Source: Capsicum annuum
Lineage: Eukaryota; Streptophyta; Magnoliopsida; Solanales; Solanaceae
Assembly: GCF_002878395.1 (NCBI RefSeq)
Contig: NC_061114.1
Coordinates: forward strand, 144,894,560 to 144,958,559
Length of the DNA stretch: 64,000 nt
Direction: 5' to 3'
Both the position numbers and the translations under genes were made by a program. Positions 45,000 through 56,420 of this stretch are shown here, in pieces; position 1 is the stretch's first letter, and every line of letters begins with the position of its first letter. The notes under the pieces were generated by a model. It saw only the letters and a list, made by a program, of their open reading frames with translations. It had not been told where the DNA came from and did no database searches.

Positions 45000-45560
45000 G
45001 TTTAAGAACACATACCTTCCGCATGAATCCCAAGAGCAGAAAACAAATTTAGATACTTGGACTTCATGTCCTCTTATGCTTCCCAAGTAGCTTCTTACAC
45101 CTTATGGTTCTACTATAGAACCTTAACGGAAGCCACATCCTTTGTCCGTAGCCAACGAACTTGCCTATCTAATGTCTCAATCGGGACTTCTTCAAAAGAT
45201 AGAGAATCCAAAGTACCCAATCCTTCCAATGGAACAGCTGATGAAGGATCACCAAGACACTTCTTTAACATGGAAACATGAAAGACTGGATGAACCAAAC
45301 CTAAGCTAGATGGCAAATCCAACTCATAAGAAATATTGCCATCTTCCCACAAAATTACATAAGGACCAATGAACTGAGGACTAAGTTTCCCTTTTTTGCT
45401 AAACTGCACCACTCCTTTCATGAGAGACACCTTGAGGAATACCCTATCTCTGACCTCAAACTCCAAGTCTCTATGCCTAACATCCAGATAGGACTTTTGG
45501 CAACTTTTGGCAGCTTTAATCCTATCCAGAATCACCTTGACCTTCTCCATCACCTAATAA
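45000..45560 (-). pseudogene. Element D integrase C-terminus and chromodomain
   Basis: Open minus-strand frame from 45553 to 45113: VKVILDRIKAAKSCQKSY, DRVFLKVSLMKGVVQF, the GPY/F module (GKLSPQFIGPYVI), HPVFHVSMLKKCLGD, then LDSLSFEEVPIETLDRQVRWLRTKDVASVKVL, the start of the chromodomain. A stop follows, and the rest (EATWEA-EDMKSKY) is readable to about 45020. One of the better preserved stretches in the window. Confidence 0.85.
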
Positions 45561-46210
45561 ACCAAATCAAAACTAAACATGTATTCTTCTCAAAGATTAA
45601 ACCACCCAATAGGAGATCTACACCTCCTACCGTACAATGCCTTGAAAGGAGCCATACCAATACTCGAATAATAACTATTGTTGTAAGCAAACTCCACCAA
45701 AGGTAGATGCTAACCCAATTGCCACTATAGTCAATCACACAACCTGAAGCATATCTTTGAATGTCTAAATTATTCTCTTCGCTTGCCTATCCGACTGTTA
45801 ATGAAAAGCAGTAACCAAAGTCCCCAACCCCTTTTGGAAAGACCGCCAGAAATGAGATGTAAACTATGTACCATAACTAGAGATAATCAAAATAGGTACC
45901 CCATGCAGCTTTACATACCCCATGCAGCTTTACAATCTCTTGAAGATACAATCGCTCATAATACTCCGCCAAAAAAGTAGCCCACAGTGGAAAGAAATGC
46001 GCAGATTTGGTCATCCTACTCACGATGACCCAAATCAAATCATACTAATTTTGAGACAGTAAAAGAACGGTAACAAAGTCTATATTGACCATCGACATCA
46101 CAAACACACAATTTCCCTTGGTACTATAAAGTACCTTCACTACTGATCTAAACACCACTACCTTTTCCCCACCAATGTCACTCTTGATTTTTATCAAGAT
46201 AGGATCTAGC
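45560..46210 (-). pseudogene. Element D integrase core, N-terminal domain deleted
   Basis: Minus-strand core: IDFVTVLLLSQN (about 46050-46085), then a VKLHGVPILIIS-like phrase, and near 45600-45720 [32 protein letters not shown]. Just upstream (near 46085-46110) the sequence jumps from a CDVDGQ-like linker directly to the core, so the His/Cys zinc-binding domain is missing. A 19-base direct duplication (TACCCCATGCAGCTTTACA at 45897 and 45916) inserts extra codons into the VKLHGV segment. Confidence 0.8.
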
Positions 46211-46760
46211 ACTTGCTACTTCTTAATCTCCGCACTAAGAGATGATCGAACAACTTCTTGCAGCATTACACCACCATCTTTAGAGTCCAAGAGATGAACT
46301 CCAAGATTAGTCAAACGGTGAATATCCTTCACCAATTCCCGCTTGCCTTTCTCTACGTGAGCTAAACTCTCAATGGATAATCTTCTAAGAGAATCAACGA
46401 CCATTTATCCTTACCTAGATGGTGATGAAGACTCATATCATAATCCTTGAGAAGATCAAGCCACCTTCTCTGCCTGAGATTAAGTTCTTTATGAGTGAAC
46501 ACATACTGAAGACTCTTCTGATCAAAAAAGATATCCACGTAAACACCATACAAATAATGTCGCCATATTTTTAAAGCAAACACAATCGCCAATAACTCTA
46601 AATCATTAGTAGGATAAATCCTCTCATGCACCTTTAACTGCCTTAAAGTATAGGCAATCACCTTCCCATACTGTATCAAAATACAACCAAGTCCTACCCA
46701 AGATACATCATAATAAACAAAAAATCCATCATTGCCTTCCATCAAGGTCAGGTGTGAGCT
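46210..46760 (-). pseudogene. Element D RNase H
   Basis: Minus-strand frame from 46745: [101 protein letters not shown]. It then shifts to [34 protein letters not shown]. The motif normally read CDASR is YDVSW, and SDHKS is FDQKS. Acidic residues remain, but the frame is broken. Confidence 0.84.
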
Positions 46761-47650
46761 GAAGTCAACTTATACTAAAACTTCTCAAAACACCCTTCAC
46801 AAGCATCCAATCAAGAAAACTTAACCTTCTTCTAGGTCAACTTAGTCAAAGGAGCAACTATCGAAGAAAAGCTTTCCACAAACCGCCTATAAAACCTAGC
46901 CAAACCCAAGAAGCTCTAAGTATCAGATGGAGTTATGGGCCTAGGACACCTTTTCACCACAACAACCTTCTACGGATCCACCATGATCCCTTTACTATAA
47001 ATTACATGACCTAAGAAAATCACAGCATTCAACCAGAACTCACAGTTAGAAAACTTAGCATACAACTATTATTTCTTTAGGGTCTGTAACACCACACATA
47101 GGTTATTAGAAAGATCCACCTCACTCTTCAAATAAATAGAATGTCATCAATAAACAAAATGACAAAGAGATCCAAATACTTCCTGAACACTTTTGTTCAT
47201 CAAGTTTATAAATGTTATTGGAGCATTAATCAACCCAAATGATATCACCAAGAACTCAAAAGGCCCATACCGAGTATAAAAAGTCATCTTAGGGATATCC
47301 ACCTCCCTAATATTAAAATGATGGTACCTAGATTGAAGATCTATCTTAGAGAAGAACTTGGCACCCTATAACTAATCAAACAAATTATTTATCTGAGGAA
47401 GAAGATACTTGTTCTTGATAGTTACCCTTTTTAAATACCTGTAGTCAATGCACATCTTAAAGGAACCATCCTTCTTGTGCACAAAAAACATCGACGAACC
47501 CCACAAAGAAACACTAGGATGAATAAACCCCTTATCTAGAAGATCTTTAAGTTTCTCCTTGATTTCTCTCAACTCAGCCAAAGTAATTATATATGGAGAA
47601 ATAGAAATTGGACCAGCGTCCAGAAGCAAATCAATACCAAACTCTATTTA
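46760..47650 (-). pseudogene. Element D reverse transcriptase
   Basis: Fingers on the minus strand from 47629: [53 protein letters not shown], ending at a stop at 47372. Then [13 protein letters not shown] (motif A Asp present), [23 protein letters not shown], and motif C FIDDIL at about 47137-47153 with both Asp. Thumb pieces (FLGHVI, GIMVDP, GFARFYRRF) follow in other frames to about 46850. Frameshifts prevent translation as one protein. Confidence 0.85.
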
Positions 47651-47759
47651 CCTATCAAGAGGAACATCAGGAAAATCATCCAGAAAGACTCTGGAAATGC
47701 ATTAACCATAGGGATCGAAGATAAAGAAGGACCTTCTGAGTTAGAATCTTGAACCTAGA

Positions 47760-48170
47760 TCAAGTGATAAAGACAACCTTTAGAGATTAACCTCTACGCT
47801 CTAAGATAAGAAATAAACCTCCCATAGGAGCTAAGGAACTACTTTCCCACTCTATGACCGGTTCACTCGAGAACTTAAAGATAGCCCAATGGGTTCAACA
47901 ATCCATAAATGCAAAAATAGAATACAACCAATCCATACCTTAGAATATATCAAAATATACCATATCAAACTCAAATAGATCTGCCAAGGTTTGCTTGCAA
48001 CCAAAAGATACCACATACCTCTTATAGACTCTCTTAGAAATAATCAAGTCACCTATCAGGGTAGAAATAGCAATAAGATCTAAAATAACTTCTGAGTCAA
48101 AATCAAAAGACAACCACATATGGATTCTCATAAGAGTGGACCCTGGACAACCAAATAATGTATTTCATAA
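47760..48170 (-). pseudogene. Element D protease region
   Basis: Minus-strand frame around 48150-47940. The catalytic phrase reads G-C-P-G-S-T-L; TGT (minus strand, plus 48147-48149) encodes Cys where Asp is expected. It continues FDFDSEVILDLIAISTLIGDLIISKRVYKRYVVSFGCKQTLADLFEFDMVYFDIF, broken by a stop before GMDWLY. The linker after it resembles that of A. Inactive. Confidence 0.78.
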
Positions 48171-48359
48171 GAGAAAAGTTATAACATACCAGTAACAATA
48201 TCAGGGGATACCTCAGATTTTTGTCGGGATGTCAAAGCATACAACTTGTTTCGACTAACACTAGAACCAGGAGCAGTAATAGAAGAAGATACACCACCAC
48301 TTGGAATAAGAGCATAACATGAAGCTACAAGAATCTTATTCGCCCCATAGCAACCTTAT

Positions 48360-49057
48360 TAACTGGACAATCCCTGAGCTGTTGGGCTACCTGACCATAA
48401 TTGAAGCACTTGTACCTTTCTTTGTCACAATAACTGGACTAAAGATAACTACAAAATCAAAACAAAGGACACAAAGAAACTGACTAACCTCCACTCGCCT
48501 AAGATTGGGCAACTTATGCTCAAGAATTATCACCCTCTTGATGACGCCTATCTTTCGACTGTTGTGGGTAAGGAGCACTGGCAGAAAAAGAGCCTGAACT
48601 CCTCTACTTCTTTTTCTGCCACTTGCCATAATCCCTACCACTCTAAGACTAAGCACCTCCCTAATCAAAAAATCTATTTTACTTTCCATGACTATCCCCA
48701 AACTCTACCTGTTTCCTCTTCTTATCCTAAATATGCTGCATATAAATAGTCAACCTCGAGATATCCATATATTTAATAAGAAAGAAAGTCTTGCTCTCTA
48801 ATCAAATCTCTATTAAACCTAGTATCAAACTTCCTTATTCTCGATCTCATATCAATCATTATTTAAGAAACATACCTTGATAGCTGATGGAACTTCAAAT
48901 CATATTACATTACAGAAATCCTCCCCTGCTTGAGGTTCACAAACTCCTTTATCTTTTCTTTCTTAAGCTCTTGAGGACTGAACTGATCCATAACGCCATT
49001 AGAAAGAGCCTCCCATAACCCTTCCTCTTCCATATCACCACTATCCCTATCCCACTC
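48360..49057 (-). pseudogene. Element D gag, C-terminal part
   Basis: From 49057 leftwards the minus strand continues gag after the E insertion: NEEWDRDSGDMEEEGLWEALSNGVMDQF-like, QELKKEKIKEFVNLKQGR-like, then the basic linker. The zinc-knuckle relic at about 48362-48415 reads C-FN-Y-GQVAQQLRD-C: the second Cys is Tyr and the His is Gln. Several stops. The N-terminal part of the same gag is at 61403-61852. Confidence 0.78.
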
Positions 49058-49062
49058 CTCAT
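49058..49062 (+). repeat. Target-site duplication of E, left copy
   Basis: CTCAT directly before the first E LTR. The same five bases follow the first LTR (51913-51917) and the last LTR (61403-61407). Confidence 0.85.
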
Positions 49063-49559
49063 TATGACACCCCGTACATTGTATGTACTTTTTATATTTA
49101 TATGTAACTTGGTATAGCCTTGTGGTAGGTAATGGATAAGATTTGTTATGTGAATATTAATGGTGTAGATAGAATTCTAGATGTTGCCCGCACCATTTTA
49201 TGTGACACGATCAAGTTAACATTGATATAACTATTTAACCAGGAATTGTAAGTCGGTATTTGAATCTAAAGTTTAAAGTGACTAGGTGTGTACAAGTAAG
49301 TTAGATTAAGGTGATTAGAATTTGGAAATGGAATGAAATATTGAGGTGCTTGCTTGACTTAATCAAGCGAGTAGGTGAGTCACTTACTTGGGTTATATGA
49401 GCCAAGTTAATGGATCAAGTCTATGAATCAGATTTAGGCCTTTATTAGTATACTTATTTGGGCTAAAATTAAGTAAAAGAAGAAGAAAAATAAAGAAAAG
49501 GCCCAATACTCAAATCTTCCAAGGCCCAAATATAATTGAGCCCAACTAAGAAATTAAGC

Positions 49560-49628
49560 AAGTAGGTGCATCACCTACTTTGACATTTTGAGCTGCTTGA
49601 ACTCCTTAAGTAGGTGCATCACCTACTT
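49560..49628 (+). repeat. Paired palindromes in E LTR
   Basis: AAGTAGGTG-CAT-CACCTACTT occurs at 49560-49580 and again at 49608-49628, each able to form a 9-bp stem with a 3-base loop. A related, imperfect copy (gagtaggtgagtcacttactt) is near 49370-49390. In the 3' LTR (59051-59121) the first has one mutated arm and the second is intact. Confidence 0.9.
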
Positions 49629-51061
49629 GAACCAATTTGATTAAATTTGTGGTCCAAAATCAGCTAAGTGGATGGCCAAAATTAGGGACTTTATAAGGCC
49701 ACACTGCTGGTCATTTTACCTCTTTCTTAAGTAAAAAAAGGGGTTACATCATAGATTTTCTCTACTTTTTTTTAAACAACAAGGAGCAACCCTATTTTCC
49801 TTTTTATGGTTTTTGAAGAAGCCCCAACTTTAAAAGCCAAGGTAAGTAAAAATGTTTATGGTTTATCTTAATTATCTAAAGGAAGATTAGGAAAACATAA
49901 TATAAGTAATTAATTATTGATTTTTGGCAGAATATGGAACAAGCTACTTGTTCACTTTTTCTTTGTTATTAAGAGATTTCTTTTCTTCTTTGGTTTAAAG
50001 TGTAAAGGAAAGCGAAAGTTGAAGTTCTTGAGGAGTTCAAATTAAAAGAATAAGTTGCAGAATCAAGGTAAAGTGACTGCCCAATTTGTTCTCCTTATGT
50101 ATGAATTTAAGAAAGAATTAAGGATGCGTTATTATTGAGAACTCAAGGGATGATGAGTTCAATAATTGATTTCTATAATAAAAGGGATTTAGGATTGTTT
50201 TGCGGATTATTTTGTATGTATATGTTATGGGCTGCCAGGTTGATGTTGGAGAAAGGTGTGACTAGTTTGAATTGAAATAAGAAAGAAAAGTGTGGCGGTA
50301 TACCACCAAACTAATTATTGCATGTGTTTACTGCCTAATCCATTTTGTGTATTATTTGGAGGGTGTAATTAAGATGAGGTAGTTTCGATGAATCTTATAA
50401 GAACATGTATGGTATTTGGGTATAATTAGATGAGAAAAGGGTTAAAATAACATCTTTGATTAATAGATTAAGTGCTTACTGCCCAGTTACTATTTTGGTG
50501 AAGTTAAGTAGCCCCAATGTGTTGATTGGTTGCTAATACTAGTTTAACATTTATTTTATTGTAGATAAGTAATCTAAAAGGAGGGAAGTCAAGTGCGGTT
50601 AGTTCAAGATTTATATAACCAGGTATGTAAGGCATACTCTATTTTGCTCTCTTTGGCATAAAATCGGACATTTGTTTCATCAAGTAAGCTTCCAAGGTTA
50701 TCCTATAACAAGTGATACATAATAGAAACACATTACATTCCATGTAGCCAATGACCTTGTTCCCACCCTCTAATCTGTTAAAACACTTCAATATATGCTT
50801 ATTATTTAACTTGCATATCTATTTTCACTAAAAAATTTCAGAAGTTCTCCGTTTACTCAAATAGGACCCATGTGTATTTTCAGCTCCTAAACACTTCATT
50901 TGTGTGCCAACAACTCCCTACCTCATTGTTATTGCATTAAGTGCCCATTTATATGTCTCTTATTGGTAGATTATTATTTCAAGGTACCATAGTGTTATGT
51001 CCACCAAAGTAACAATCTGAAAGAAGGCTAAATAAACTAACTAAATAAATTTGTAAAATGA

Positions 51062-51215
51062 GTGGAAGCTCAGGGGAATAAGCCTAGCATGGTTCACTCT
51101 TAATACCTTTATATGTGGGTGTCAGATCTGGGGCATAAGCCTAGCAAGGGTCGATCCCAATATTGTTATATGGGTGGCAGCTCAGGGGCGTAAGCCTAGC
51201 ATGGGCCAATATCAA
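51062..51215 (+). repeat. ~56-bp triplicate repeat in E LTR
   Basis: Three units anchored on ATAAGCCTAGCA/GTAAGCCTAGCA at about 51078, 51135 and 51190, each preceded by agctcaggggc-like sequence. They lie about 120 bases before the TATA box. The same three units are present in the 3' LTR at about 60545-60700. Confidence 0.85.
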
Positions 51216-51330
51216 TTTATCTATTTACAACTGATCAACTGGTCATTTACATTATATGGATTTCAAATATTATGAAGTAAGAAAGATAAAAAAAATAAAG
51301 AAAAGAATGTAATGTATGTCGTCCCATAAG

Positions 51331-51340
51331 TATATATAAA
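51331..51340 (+). promoter_or_regulatory. TATA box of E LTR
   Basis: TATATATAAA followed by GGTGGTC. It is conserved in the partial LTR (52859-52868) and the 3' LTR (60820-60829). Likely core promoter; the downstream 580 bases would be R-U5. Confidence 0.7.
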
Positions 51341-51912
51341 GGTGGTCTGCTATTACTACTTATACACATGTTTTTGATTTCTATTGAGCTCCTGTATCAT
51401 GTGTTATTACCTTCAGCCTTACATATTTAGTACGTATCTTTGTACTGATGTCCCTCATGGGGAACCTACATTTCATGCTGCAGGAACATGTGCTTTAGCT
51501 AATACACCTCGCTAGTACGAGCAAGGCTATTTAGTGACTATCGGTGAGCTCCAGGTTGATTCAGGACTTTTTGAGTCTATTCCATATATTTTGTTATTAT
51601 GCAATAGTCAAGAGTAGGGAAGGGGTTTGTCCCGACCCTAACTGAGTCTATGTATCTTTTAGAGGCTTTGTAGACTAATGTAAAGTTAAACTTGGTAGTG
51701 TCTTGTCTCTTAGATGTGGTGGCCCTGACTGAAAAATGTTGTATATACAATTTTGTGCTTGCATACTTAGTTATTCTCATCGATGCATAATATCATGTTT
51801 GTTACAACCTTCGATTGTAGTATACATAAGAAGTACAAGGTTATGGATTGGTTTTATCGGGCCTTTATGGCTACGGGTTCCTGTTTGCCCCAATAGGATT
51901 TGAGGTATGACA

Positions 51913-52836
51913 CTCATACCACTGATAAGCAACATATTTGAGATGGTAAGATACAAAGTGAACCCCCTCTTCATCAGTAGCCTACATCACCCAAAAGATC
52001 TTTTCCAACTTATCAAATAATCGCTGGGGATCCTTTGCTACCTTAACTTCATCAAAATTTAGAGGACCCATCTTTGTAAACTGACCAACCCTTGTAGCCT
52101 CGGTAGACAAAGCACCAGTCGCACCCCGCTTAGCCTGAGCAATAACCAATTAGGCAATGACGTGAATAGACTGACAAAAGTCAGCATTCATCATGTTTCC
52201 CTGAGGGACCTGAGGAGAACTAGTTGGAATAGGAGGAATTCCAACACTATCAAAAATGGGACCATGAGATTAAAGATGTACTCTAGACGTAGGACGTACC
52301 CATTTGACATTATCCCCAGCTGGGATGGAAGGATTTTCTTGTGTTTCAAATCTAAGAGACATGATCTGAAATAGAATGAACAAGGATTAGAGGATAATCT
52401 AGGATTGAGAACTCAAGCTTGAAGATAGAATACGAAGAAAGTAGAACATTCCTAAATGCCTTCCAGCCTCTCTCTTATGAGTATGGCACACTTTAATCCC
52501 TAAAAGAGACTCTACTCGACATGCCTTTGTGGACTTTCCAATTGACCATGAACCTAAATGTCTAATACCAACTTGACCTGACCCTACCCTGGGCTTTGTG
52601 GTAATAGGCATCCTAAGTCCAACCAGGACTGGATACCTCCAATTGTTACCCAACCCAACCACCTATATCCATCCTTAAATGGAATAAATTTCAAACATAT
52701 GACAAGATATTGTTATTGTTCTTATTAAGACTCTGGGATAGGGTCACAACCGTGACCGACCTAACCGAGTCCAATCATACCCCACCAACCAACCAACCGT
52801 ACTAAGCCAAAATATAGACCACAAGCCAAAGGGAAT
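51913..52836 (-). pseudogene. Copied fragment of element D (gag N-terminus, leader, LTR end) inside E
   Basis: Matches 61403-62340 in the same orientation: CTCAT, gag core pieces (YHLKYVAYQWYE, KMGPLNFDEVKV), gag ATG at 52362 (minus), leader, primer-site region, and 263 bases of D LTR from 52574. It breaks off at about 52836 inside the D LTR, where a few bases such as GAATA are shared with the E LTR. Stops and frameshifts differ from the right-hand copy, so the duplication is old. It is not part of the ancestral E element. Confidence 0.82.
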
Positions 52837-53441
52837 ATAATGTATGTCGTCCCACAAGTATATATAAAGGTGGTCTACTAGTACTACTTATACACTTATA
52901 TCTAATTTCTGTTGAGCTCCTGTTTCATGTGTTGTTACCTTTAGCCTTACATATTCAGTACATATCTTTGTACTGATGTCCCTCATAGGGGACTTGTATT
53001 TTATGCTGCAAGCACAGGTGCTTCAGCTAATGCACCTCACTAGTACAAGCACAGGCTTTTTAGTGACTAGTGGTGAGCTCCAAGTTGATTCAAGTATTTT
53101 CAAGTCTGTTCCATATATTTTGGTATTGTGCAATAGTCAAGAGTAGGGTGGGGGTTTGTCCCGACCCTAATTGAGTCTATGTATTTTTTAGAGGCTTTGT
53201 AGACTAATGTAAAGTTAAACATAGTAGTGTCTTTTCTTTTAGATGTAGTGGCTCCAACTGCCAAGTGTTGTATATATAATTTTTTTCTTGCCTACGTAGT
53301 TATAATAATTAATACATAATATCATATTTATTAGAACCTTTGGTTTCCATATGCATGAGAAGTACAAGGTTATGGATTGTTTCTCTCGGGCCTTTATGGC
53401 TACGGGTGCTTGTCCGCCCCAATAGGATTTGAGGTATGACA
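52836..53441 (+). repeat. Element E partial 5' LTR (last ~600 bases)
   Basis: Matches the end of the E LTR from just upstream of the TATA box to TATGACA, followed by the primer site. The U3 part is missing. This is the LTR truly attached to the E internal region. Confidence 0.88.
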
Positions 53442-53445
53442 AAAG

Positions 53446-53457
53446 TGGTATCAGAGC
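53446..53457 (+). promoter_or_regulatory. Primer-binding site of E (tRNA-iMet)
   Basis: TGGTATCAGAGC, a perfect 12-base match, four bases after the LTR end. Confidence 0.92.
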
Positions 53458-53639
53458 AGGTCGTACTAGGGAGTCTACAAAGCCGTGTCTATGTAGAGTC
53501 TTGCTTATTGGCGTGTTATGCACCACACCTATAAACAAGATGCTATGGGAATTTAGGTGTTGTTTTTTTTTTTTCAAATCTTAGATCTGCAATAAAGCCT
53601 AAGTCATAGGTGAAGTCATATTTAACCACTAAACCTATT

Positions 53640-54870
53640 TCTTTCTCACTATAGTAAAGATTCCAATTACAAGAAGGAGTAACAATATAGGTAACCGAGT
53701 AGACGTGGTTGCTAGAGAAGGGAAAAACAAGTCACCACCTAGTCAAGCTAATCAAAGTGAGGCTCAAGCTGAGTTCGAATCACAAACTTCTTCTACTCCT
53801 CCATCTCCAGAAGAACTAAGAAGGAGAAGAACCACATCCTCAGAACCACCTATTAATGCTATTGACCAAGATCTAAGGAATGTGGTGCAATTTTTGGCTT
53901 CTATAGTTGCTAGGAAAGTTCAACGGCAAGTAATTCCAACCATAGGTTCTATTGGTTCAGATAGGGCAGCTAGCCTACGGACACAAGATTTTCTTAAATT
54001 GGATCCTCCCACGTTCACTAGATCATATCTTAATGAAGACCCACAGGACTTTATTGATCAAATCTAAAGGGCTCTATATGTCATGCATGTATCGGGTAAG
54101 AAGATAGTGGAGCTCGTAGCATATAGATTCAAAGAGAAGCCTATATTTTGGTATGAAGATTGGAAATGATCTAGGGTTATCGAACCTTTAGCTACTTCGA
54201 AAAAGTTTAAAATGGCATTTCTTGATCATTACCTTCCATTTAAGATTTAGCAGTCATGTGCAGATCAGTTCCTGAATCTTCCCCCAGAGAATATGAGTGT
54301 GAGGAAGTACAACCTCTGGTTTAACTCTTTGGCTAGGTATGCTCCTAATATAATAGCTACTAAGAATGATAGAGTTCATCGATATATGGATAGATTGGAT
54401 CCATATTTGGTTAGAGATTGTACTATTGCTGCTTTGAACAAAGACATGGATATAGCAAGGATACAAGTTTTTGCTCAAAAAATAGAGGATCAGAGGCAAA
54501 GAAGAAACAAGAATGGGAAAGAGGGTATTCCAAGAGGTCCAGATCTATGGGGTAGTTCATGGCATCCCAAGGTAAGTTTAGGACTCAATTTTATAATAGA
54601 CCGCCTAGGCCATTATCTTTTTATCCTACATCTAGTGCTCCACCATAGTTTTAAGGGTCCAAAGGCAACCAATTTGGGAAAAGAAGTGAGAGTCAGAGTT
54701 CATGAACAACGGGGTATCAAGAGCAAGAGAGTATAAGCCAGTTAAGGCCTCCTTGGAAGTCATGTAAACATTATGAAAAATGTCATTTAGGGGCATGCCG
54801 GTTTGGGATAAATGCTTGCTTTTGGTATGGTATGTTGGGGCATATGATGAGAGAATGCCCACAAAGAGAA
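53640..54870 (+). pseudogene. Element E gag
   Basis: The reading frame is open from about 53700 to a stop at 54065: basic, Ser/Pro-rich N-terminus (SPEELRRRRTTSSEPP), coil-like VVQFLASIVARKVQRQ, then LKLDPPTFTRSYLNEDPQDFIDQI. No good start codon is visible. After stops, the core continues (FLDHYLPF, near 54220) and 54293-54530 reads MSVRKYNLWFNSLARYAPNI, RYMDRLDPYLVRDCTIAALNKDMDI, QVFAQKIEDQRQRR. A knuckle relic near 54820-54860 is C-FW-Y-GMLG-H-MMRE-C, with Tyr for the second Cys. The family is distinct from the A/C/D gag. Confidence 0.8.
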
Positions 54871-54879
54871 ATAAGTGGT

Positions 54880-55400
54880 ATGGCATGACCCACTGGATCA
54901 GCCCTTGCATCATCATCATCAGTGCCTTCTTTAGGTAGGGGTGTACAACCTATAGGTTATGGTAGTGGTGCAAAAAAAGTAGCTAGCTCTAGTGGAGTTC
55001 AGAATCGTACATATGCTTTAGCAGATCGACAAAATTTAGAGGCTTCTCCAGATGTGGTTACAAGTACATTGTCCATATTTTTACATAATGTATATGTAAT
55101 AATTGATCCGGGTTCTACTTTATCATATGTCACTCCATTGGTTGCTGGAAAGTTTTAAAGGACACCAGAATTGCTAGTTAAGCCATTTGAAGTATCTACG
55201 CCGGGTGAATCTATTATAGCTAAGAGAGTGTATCAGAATTGTATAATATCTATTTGTGTTTAGGATACAATGGCTTTCCTGGTTGAGTTAGAAATGGTAG
55301 ATTTTGATGCTATAATAGGTATGGATTGGTTGGCTTCTTGTTATGCCACAGTAGATTGACGAACTAAGAGGGTGTATTTCTATTTTCCATAAGAGGCAAC
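54880..55400 (+). pseudogene. Element E protease region
   Basis: The open stretch 54922-55158 contains the catalytic motif IDPGSTLSYVTPLVAGKF with Asp and Gly intact, preceded by DVVTSTLSIFLHNVYVI. After a stop at 55156 the domain continues with FLVELEMVDFDAIIGMDWLASCYATVD at about 55275-55360, then another stop. Key residues survive, but the frame does not. Confidence 0.8.
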
Positions 55401-55539
55401 CCTTGAATGGAGGGGTAAAATTGGTGTTCCAAGAGGTAAATTGATTTCGTATTTTAAGGCTAAAAGGATGATTTCCAAGGGTTACATATATCATCTATTT
55501 AAAGTGAAGGATGCAGATGCGGAGCCACAAATTCTTTAA

Positions 55540-56420
55540 ACTATTCTAGTGGTAAATTAATTTCCTGATGTATTTCCTGAAGATCTTCCAAGTTTTCCAC
55601 CAGAACGAGAAATGGAGTTTGGTATTGATGTAATTCTAGGTACTCAAGCAATCTCAATTGATCCATATAGAATGGTCCTAACAGAATTAAGGGAGTTGAA
55701 AGAGAAATTGAAAGACTTGCTAGAAAAAGAATTCATAAGGCCTAGTATGTCCCCTTGGGGCACACCAGTGTTATTTGTGCATAAGAAAGATGGATCATTG
55801 AGAATGTGTATTGACTACCGACAACTGAATAAGGTGACTATTAATAACAAATATCCCCTTCCAAGAATTGATGACTTATTTGACCAGTTCCAAGGTGCCA
55901 AGTGTTTTTAAAAGATTGATTTGAGGTCAAGTAACCACCAAGTGAGGGTCAAAGAGAAAGACATACGCAAGACAACTTTTCTAACACTATACGGTTATTA
56001 CAAGTTTCTAAGCCATTAAGGATTTGATGAATAAGGTGTTCAAGCCATTCTTGGATATGTTTGTGAAAGTTGTTATAGATGATATTCTAGTTTATTCGAG
56101 ATCAAAGGAGGACTATGCCATTCACTTACGATAGGTGTTACAAATTTTTCGTGATCGTAAGCTATAAGAAAAGTTCTCTAAATGTGAGTTTTGGTTAAAA
56201 TTTGTGGCATTTTTGGGTCATATTGTATATTGTGGAGGGATAATGGTTGATACTCAAAAGATAGAAGCCATGAAGAACTGGCCAAGACCTATAACACCTA
56301 TGGAGGTTCATAGTTTCCTTAGGTTGGCAGGTTATTATAGAAGGTTCGTTGAAGGGTTTTCTTCAAATTCTGTACCTTTAACAAAGCTAACATACAAAGA
56401 TTCCAAGTTTCAATAAAGCA
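55540..56420 (+). pseudogene. Element E reverse transcriptase, motif B deleted
   Basis: Fingers at 55612-55911: [56 protein letters not shown] stop replaces Ser before [13 protein letters not shown] (motif A Asp present). Near 56010 about 45 bases that should encode the SFGLTNAP motif B are missing. Motif C follows as [11 protein letters not shown] at about 56072-56100. The thumb at 56204-56416 gives [36 protein letters not shown] and [14 protein letters not shown]. The motif B loss alone inactivates it. Confidence 0.85.

Larger units (their letters stand above)
49063..51912 (+). repeat. Element E first LTR (solo-like)
   Basis: 2850 bases, TATGACACC...TATGACA (the 3' copy starts TGTGACACC), collinear with 58561-61402. 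CTCAT flanks both sides, so it looks like a solo LTR. Contains two copies of a perfect palindrome (49560-49580, 49608-49628), a three-unit repeat (51062-51215) and a TATA box at 51331. By eye the first 200 bases differ from the 3' LTR at about one position in ten. Confidence 0.88.

Noticed and set aside
53239..53577. 112-codon minus-strand open stretch
   Set aside because: Spans the E LTR end, primer site and leader antisense; the other E LTR copies contain stops.
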